Shown piece after piece: positions 58,359 through 64,000 of a stretch of 64,000 nucleotides of DNA. How positions within the stretch are numbered: position 1 is the first letter of the stretch; every line of letters starts with the position of its first letter. The notes beneath the pieces were generated by a model. The model ran no database searches. It worked only from the letters and a program-made list of their open reading frames with translations, and was not told where the DNA came from. Position numbers and translations under genes: made by a program. The DNA is from Bidens hawaiensis. Its lineage: Eukaryota > Streptophyta > Magnoliopsida > Asterales > Asteraceae. Location of the stretch: positions 127,001 through 191,000 of the forward strand of contig JAIQDT010005484.1 of the NCBI GenBank assembly GCA_021521415.1. Reading direction: 5' to 3'.

Positions 58359-59048
58359 TCTAACTAATATATTAAAGCAACACAATTTTGTCCACATGTC
58401 CTTCACCCAAGTTGTCCTCATAGGCTTCCATGTCATCAACCTTCCATAAATCTAATTTCCACATATTCACAATAAAATTTTAATCAATGATATTGACTTT
58501 TATATTTTTGGAACTTATTAATGTAATTATGATATTAATTATTCTAACTATTGTTAGAATTTAAAAACTTATTAAATTTACTAGGTTTAAATTGTTCATC
58601 GTTTCTTTTTTAAAAGGCACATGCTTCGTTCAAAAATCATAACGTTTCCCATTGTTTGTAACAAGATTTTTCGCCTCATCTATAACCGACATTTTTTGTT
58701 TCAAAAGGTTTTTGACCAAAAACTCCACACGAGTGAAAATATAAGTTTAAACCTGGTATATATTTGTAAGCTTAGTTTTCAAATAATATTACAAAATCTG
58801 TTACTAATGTGTTTTTTTATTTTTTTCAGGTATAATGGTTCATTTATGTTATATTATTCCTTATTTACTGAATTATTTATTTATAAAGTATTTTCTTTTT
58901 ATGCTATAGACTTAGTTTAACATCTTTTGTAATATATGCTGGTAAAAAACTTATGTCAAATATTTGTGTTGATTGAATATGTTTTTTACATTTTATATTG
59001 TTTCTTGATATGTTTTTCACCCGTGTGTAACACGGGTTATTATCCTAG
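58359..59048 (+). mobile_element. Non-autonomous Helitron (690 bp)
   Basis: The 5' end is TCTAACTAATATATTAAAGC after A. The hairpin CCCGTGTGTAACACGGG (59020-59036) is followed by TTATTATCCTAG and then T. It is the same family as 25888-26812, with long shared interior stretches. It is nested in the LTR at 56448-60882. Confidence 0.88.
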
Positions 59049-59415
59049 TGTTATAATATAATATAAACGATGATTATACTTTGGCGTTATGGTATTTAGT
59101 CGTTACGGGTTTTAGTTGATTTAGGAATACGAGATTTATGGGAAAAATGAGCTCACCAGAAAAACTCTCCGTCGCCGGCCGGAGATTGCCGGAAAAACGA
59201 GGGAGCTGGGGAGGAAGGGACGGTGGGCTGGGTGGTTATTTTATAATAATATAATTAAAAGGGTATTTACAATATTAGTCCCTGCACTTTAAAGTTGTTT
59301 TAAAAATTCATTTAAAGTATAACTACAATTTGAACCCTATACTTTATATTAGAATAAAACTTGGAATATAAATTATAAAGGTATAGTTAGGAAATTGATT
59401 AATCATAAACTTTAA

Positions 59416-59970
59416 GGGTATGTTTGGTTGGAGGTAATAGAATGAAGGGGGAATGGAATGGAAGAAGGAATGGAATGGACAAGGGAATGAAATGGATCAT
59501 TACCATTCCTTTGTCTTGTTTGATTAATCTATAAGAATGAAATCAATGATTAATTTTTATTGTTTGGTATCCAAAAAAATTGTAGAAATGAAATAGAAAT
59601 AATAAAAACACTCATATCTCAAAATACTTTTTAACCCCCCCCCCCCCCCGAAAAAACCCTACAATGGCGACGGTGGTAACTCCGGCGAGGAAAATGGTGG
59701 CGGCGGCGGTGGTGGTGTTAGCGGAGTTGGTGGTGGTGCCAATAGTGGCGGTGGTGGTGGTGGTTAGGTGGTAGTGTTGTTGAGAAAGTATGGTGAAGGA
59801 TGAATGGAATGAAAAAAAAAGGAGGGGATGGGAATGAATGGTTTTGATGGAATGTGATTCCATATGTAATGGATGATTCCATTCCATTGAGCAACCAAAC
59901 ACCACTTTTTTCATTCCTACATAATGAATCATTCAATTGCTATTGTCACTCCTGCATACCAAACACTACC
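59416..59970. mobile_element. Tourist-like (PIF/Harbinger) MITE, TSD TAA
   Basis: The ends GGGTATGTTTGGTTGG and ACCAAACACTACC are inverted, and TAA flanks both sides. The interior holds GGAATGGAATGG arrays, a poly-C run (about 59636-59649) and a GGTGG-rich patch. The ORFs on the minus strand are low complexity. Confidence 0.75.
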
Positions 59971-60001
59971 TAATCCTCGGTGTTTCGTTAATTGAGCAAA
60001 G

Positions 60002-60718
60002 TAGGGCTGTAAATGAACCGAACGAACACGAACAAGGCCTTGTTCATGTTCGTTCGTTAAGTAAATAATGTGTTCATGAACAGTGCACGAACACTTACCG
60101 AACGAGATTTTATGTTCGTGTTCGTTTATTAAGGAAATTAAAGTGTTCACGAACACAAACGAACACAAATAAATTCGGCAGATCCTAGAGATTGGGACCG
60201 ATGTATTCATCAATGTGAATAATGAAAGCCTGTAAACGAATCGAATGAACACGAACAAGGGCATGTTCGTGTTCGTTCATTTAACTTTAAAAGAACACGG
60301 ACACTTAATCGAACAAATATTTATGTTCATGTTCGTTTATTTAAAAATGGACATTTATGTTCGTTTGTTTAAAATCTAAACTAACATAACTGAATGAAGA
60401 TAAATGAACACGTATGAACAAACGTAAATGAACACAAATTAATAAATATAAAGCCTTTAAGCAGATGACATATCAGGATAATATTTAATTATTTTCTATT
60501 AATATTAATACATAAATGAACATAAATAAACAGACATGAACGAACGTTCATGAACATAAATGAACGAACGAAACATGTGTTCATGTTCGTTCGTTTAATT
60601 AAACGAACACAAATTTTTTGTTCATGTTCGTTCGTTTATTAAATAAACGAACATAAACGAACTTCCCGCCGAACGGTTCACGATAGTTCACCGAACGTTC
60701 GGTTCGTTTACAGGCTTA
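60002..60718. mobile_element. hAT MITE with 8-bp duplication GAGCAAAG
   Basis: The ends TAGGGCTGTAAATGAACC and GGTTCGTTTACAGGCTTA are inverted. GAGCAAAG lies at 59994-60001 and 60719-60726. The body is built of repeated CGAACGAACACGAAC/GTTCGTGTTCGTT phrases. A second internal left end (GCCTGTAAACGAATCGAATG at about 60229) suggests a nested or duplicated copy. Confidence 0.88.
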
Positions 60719-61019
60719 GAGCAAAGCGTACAGAAATGAACAATCGATAACCATGAATCATCGAGAATATCATAAAACAAGAATTGTATATATATATATA
60801 TATATATAATAATCGAAAAACAAAACCCAAAAAAAATCAAGATGGGTCGGGTTTTCGGTTTTGAAAAGTAACGAATGTTACAGTTGACAAAAGATAATCT
60901 TAATTTTCATTTTTGTTGTAAAAAACATTTATGGTATGCATAAGCTTCAAAAATTTATACTTTGTTTTTACTTAAGATTTATGGTTATCATTAGTACCAT
61001 AAATATTTAGATTAGAGAA

Positions 61020-61688
61020 AAAATAGCCTCTTTTAGTGAGAGAAGTCTCAAAATAGCCATTTTTTCCTCAAAATCTTTTATAATTTGGACTGTTAAGACG
61101 TATTGGGAAAAGATAGAAATAAATACGAGATTTCGAAAGAAATTCAGGTACAGGATGAGATTTGGGGAAATAATGTCGGTAAAGTCCAAATTATTTGTAA
61201 TCTTGGAGGAAAAGTTCAAATTTTTCAAAAACTTTTTTACTTAAAAAACCGTATTAAGAGACTATTTTTTTATGTTTCCTACCTTTCTCATCCAAATTTT
61301 CAAATTCTTGGAAAATTTTATTTTTTACAATTATACCCCTCAACCACCATCACCACCTTGAACCACCACCATAACTGACGTCGTCGGCCCCACCCCATCA
61401 CCACCACCGTCACCACCACCATAACTGCCTCCACCACCGCTGCACCATAGCCGCTGCACCAAAACCGAATGACGTCATTGCACCCAGACTCACCGAAACT
61501 CCTAACAGATTTTTCCGGTCACGAATCCCTGAGCAGTTTCAACAGTATTTGTTAGGAACCATTAAATATTATTATTAATTTTGCCAATCAATCGATTCTT
61601 CGTGATTTGGAATTTGCAGACTATTTATTTGCTTGATGGTCGCAGCTTCCGATCATGCCGCCGAAACCACCAAGCTTTGCACCCACCT

Positions 61689-61738
<50 letters not shown>

Positions 61739-62314
61739 CATAATCATATTTTTTTCCTCTTTTCTTTGTGAATTATGAGTTGCTATCCCTAAGCAGTTTC
61801 TAACAGGATTCGTGGCCGGAAAAATTTGTTAGGAGTTCTGGTGAGTTTGGGTGCAGTGACGTCATTCGGTTTTGGTGCAGCGGCTATGGTATAGCGGTGG
61901 TGGAGGCGGCTATGGTGGTAGTGATGGTGGTGGTGATGGGGTGGGGCCGACGGTGTCGGTGATGGTGGTGGTTCAAGGTGGTGATGGTGGTTGAGGGGTA
62001 TAATTGTAAAAAATATAATTTTTCAATAATTTGAAAATTTTGACGGGAAAGGTAGGAAACATAAAAAAACAGTCTCTTAAGACGGTTTTTTTGAGTAAAA
62101 TGTTTTTGAAAATTTTGAACTTTTCCTCCAAGATTACAAATAATTTGAACTTTACCGACATTATTTCCCCAAATCTCGTCTTGTACCTGAATTTCTTTCG
62201 AAATCTTGTCTTTATTTTTATCTTTTCCTAATGCGTCTTGACAGTCCAAATTATAAAAGATTTTGAGAAAAAATGGGCTATTTTGGTACTTCTCTCACTA
62301 AAAGAGGCTATTTT
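61020..62314. mobile_element. Long-armed inverted-repeat (foldback) element
   Basis: The left end AAAATAGCCTCTTTTAGTGA and right end TCACTAAAAGAGGCTATTTT are perfect inverted termini. The arms stay homologous for about 540 bp each (to about 61560 and from about 61780) around a spacer of about 220 bp with an (ATT)n run. The related peptides read on opposite strands (DEIWGNNVGKVQIICNLGGK) are the two arms and not genes. The target duplication is unclear. Confidence 0.85.
61688..61736. repeat. (ATT)n microsatellite
   Basis: About 15 ATT units in the loop region of the inverted-repeat element. Confidence 0.95.
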
Positions 62315-62713
62315 GAAAATTTTTCCTTTATATTATCATTGATCAAAATGTAATATGCTACCTTGATATCGGTTTTGACCATGTGAATTTTTTTTTTAAT
62401 TTTACTTATGTTACAAAATCAAGAATATTAGTATACAATATAAAAAAAATAAAAAGATACAAATTTAACAAGTTGTGTAGATAGAGTAACGACATTAAAT
62501 AATATTTTAGCAAGGGGATGAATACTTTTGAGGATTACTTAATAGAATAATAACTAAGTTTCAGATTTATTCCAATCAAGTCATTGTTATAAAGTTTTGT
62601 ATAATTTTATTCTATTTAGGTCACTTAACTTCATCAAGTCTCCACCCCTTTGTCTTAACTAACAACCTCCCAATCGTCATGGTTGGATTCTTTCAAGCAT
62701 GTAACAAAAAAAC
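62315..62713. other. No feature recognised
   Basis: A/T-rich DNA between the inverted-repeat element and the LTR remnant. Confidence 0.4.
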
Positions 62714-62960
62714 TGATGCAGTTTTGGAAGCGATCAATGGCTCGAGAGACTCATGATAATCAAAAACGATAAAACAAACCAAAGGTTACAAGAACAATGT
62801 TCTTTATTAATAAACTAAATAAAAAACTAATGAACTAAAAAACCATAACCCTATTTATACTAAACAAAGAAAATAGATAAGCATGGAAACAAGATAAACA
62901 CAAAATAATAAAAGATAAACTAACAAAATAAAAGATTCTAATATAAATGCTCTTGCTGAT
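62714..62960 (-). repeat. Second, diverged LTR-like end of the 63-kb retroelement
   Basis: On the minus strand it ends GCTTCCAAAACTGCATCA, matching the end of the 63023-63236 LTR (GCTTCCGAAACTGCATCA), and has a similar TATAAATAGGGTT. Its start was not located, so the right border is approximate. Only about 60 bp separate it from the other LTR. Confidence 0.5.
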
Positions 62961-63022
62961 GACCAAGAAAACACTCGCTTTCACGTAGAGCCATTTGAAC
63001 AACCATGAGTTCTGATACCAAT

Positions 63023-63236
63023 TGATGCAGTTTCGGAAGCAATCAAATGGCTCAAGAACAAATATGGTTTTTATTCAAATAACCCGAACCGAAAAGCTTC
63101 GGTCGGCAAGCTTCAAACTTACAATTCTTTAATAAAACATAATCAACTGACTAATCAAAAGACCTACCAACCCTATTTATAAATAAAATAAGCATTTGAG
63201 TCGGGCCCGCTTAATGGACACATTCCTCCTTCATCA
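63023..63236 (-). mobile_element. Short LTR (214 bp) of a retrotransposon, minus strand
   Basis: On the minus strand it starts TGATGAAGGAGGAATG and ends ACTGCATCA (TGATG/CATCA termini). It is preceded by a polypurine tract GACGGGGGAG and followed by ATTGGTATCAGAAC, a Met-tRNA primer-binding site. A TATA-like TTTATAAATAGGG is inside. Having a polypurine tract on one side and a primer-binding site on the other means it joins the 3' end of one copy to the 5' end of another, as after LTR-LTR recombination. Confidence 0.75.
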
Positions 63237-63644
63237 TACTCCCCCGTCTTCAAAAAAAAACTCATCCTTGAGTCTTGAGTCGAAATAATCGGTCCCTATT
63301 TCCTTTTTCCTGAACTTGCCTATCATATTGAACTCAAAATTTTGAAAAAAGCAATCCGTTTTCTTATTTTGAATTGCAAAATGATGAGATTCCATATGTT
63401 TAAAAATGAGATTGAGATTTCCCTTGATCCTCGGTGTTGATGCATCAATTAAAAGGTGGTGTTTACAGTAATACATATATTTGAAAAAACCCTCATGATT
63501 TATCTCCTTATTTTGGAAATTCAAATTAGGAGAAAATTGCATACTTTCCATACCCTTTTTCGATGGTGGTTTCTTAATTAGCACCATCCAGTTAGAAAAT
63601 GCAATCTTTATAGGATCCTTCAGTAATTTCGCTTTGGCTTCCAC
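63234..63644 (-). pseudogene. C-terminal fragment of a retrotransposon polyprotein
   Basis: A 136-codon frame ends DSRLKDEFFFEDGGV just before the polypurine tract. That is where the polyprotein of Gypsy-type elements ends, typically in an acidic or Gly tail. The upstream part contains no recognisable catalytic motif. It may be the very end of pol or a spacer ORF. Confidence 0.45.
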
Positions 63645-64000
63645 TTTTATCGTATCACCTCCGGCAAGTGTATGACCAAATGCTTATTATAATCAAATAT
63701 CACCACAAAAGATACATGGCCGACAAAACTTTTCGGAAATTTTGAATGAAAAGTCGGGAAAAAAAATGCCAGTCGGGTACGTGTAAAGCCCATAGAGTCC
63801 ATATATGGATTATGTGTCCAAGCAATTAATGTGAAGATAGCAACTGGGCCTTCAAGTCCAATTCATATGACTAATTTAAAATTAGTCACATGCAACAGTG
63901 ATGATGCAACAAAAAGCCTTATAAGCCATACAATGAAACACAAAGAAGAGCATGGCACGGTAAGGAACTTCCTTAAGAAGACGATGGATTTGAGTGCTAC
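63645..64000. other. Window end, no feature recognised
   Basis: Probably a continuation of the retroelement to the right. No domain or repeat was identified. Confidence 0.35.

Larger units (their letters stand above)
56448..60882 (+). mobile_element. Fourth TGTMACACCCC-family LTR, target duplication GTTGA, loaded with nested elements
   Basis: It starts TGTAACACCCCAGC and ends CGAATGTTACA. GTTGA lies at 56443-56447 and 60883-60887. Subtracting a Helitron, a Tourist-like MITE and a hAT MITE leaves about 2.5 kb, near the size of the other family members. It shares their start, GTCAACAACACATGTTG and GAACTCACCT phrases. No coding region is seen. Confidence 0.85.

Noticed and set aside
61103..62249. 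Related ORFs on opposite strands (DEIWGNNVGKVQ)
   Set aside because: They are the mirrored arms of one inverted-repeat element.

Overview
This window is nuclear DNA of a flowering plant. The evidence is spliced genes with GT-AG introns, a P-class PPR gene, plant-type 2-oxoglutarate dioxygenases, and Copia and Gypsy LTR elements, Helitrons, hAT, PIF/Harbinger and MULE-like miniature elements. The long LTRs beginning TGTCACACCCCAACC and the NAM-C/Myb transposon protein fit a eudicot, perhaps Asteraceae. That assignment is an impression, not a demonstration.

Layout. 1-1.6 kb: end of a PIF/Harbinger-like transposon with its Myb-like ORF on the minus strand (C-terminal frameshift). 1.7-3.5 kb: an intact single-exon PPR gene. 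3.5-7.2 kb: gene-poor, several MITEs. 7.2-20.3 kb: a nine-exon gene for a FAM114/NOXP20-like protein (479 aa by my splice model), with a 10.5-kb first intron full of insertions. 21.1-27.7 kb: three-exon 2-oxoglutarate/Fe(II) dioxygenase A. 28-51 kb: broken copies of the FAM114-like gene and a scrap of a dioxygenase, embedded in nested retrotransposons. 52.2-55.2 kb: intact dioxygenase B. 55.2-64 kb: intergenic DNA with a 2-kb-class LTR carrying a Helitron, a Tourist-like MITE and a hAT MITE, then a long-armed inverted-repeat element and a minus-strand LTR element remnant.

The organising event is an ancient tandem triplication of a two-gene module [FAM114-like gene + dioxygenase]. Module 1 keeps both genes. 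In module 2 both are dead. Module 3 keeps only the dioxygenase. Introns, promoters and 3' UTRs of the copies still align by eye.

The most unusual structure is in intron 1 of the FAM114-like gene. A 2,474-bp segment (the 3' half of exon 1 plus intron, 7272-9745) recurs with no indel at 14083-16556. Between the copies lies the 5' part of a Copia element. The second copy continues straight through the insertion point, so it preserves the empty site. This looks like unequal exchange between an insertion-bearing and an insertion-free allele, or two haplotypes stitched by an assembler. Many LTR boundaries could be fixed by exact 5-bp target duplications. I found no evidence of an undescribed biochemical system. 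The novelty here is genomic and evolutionary.
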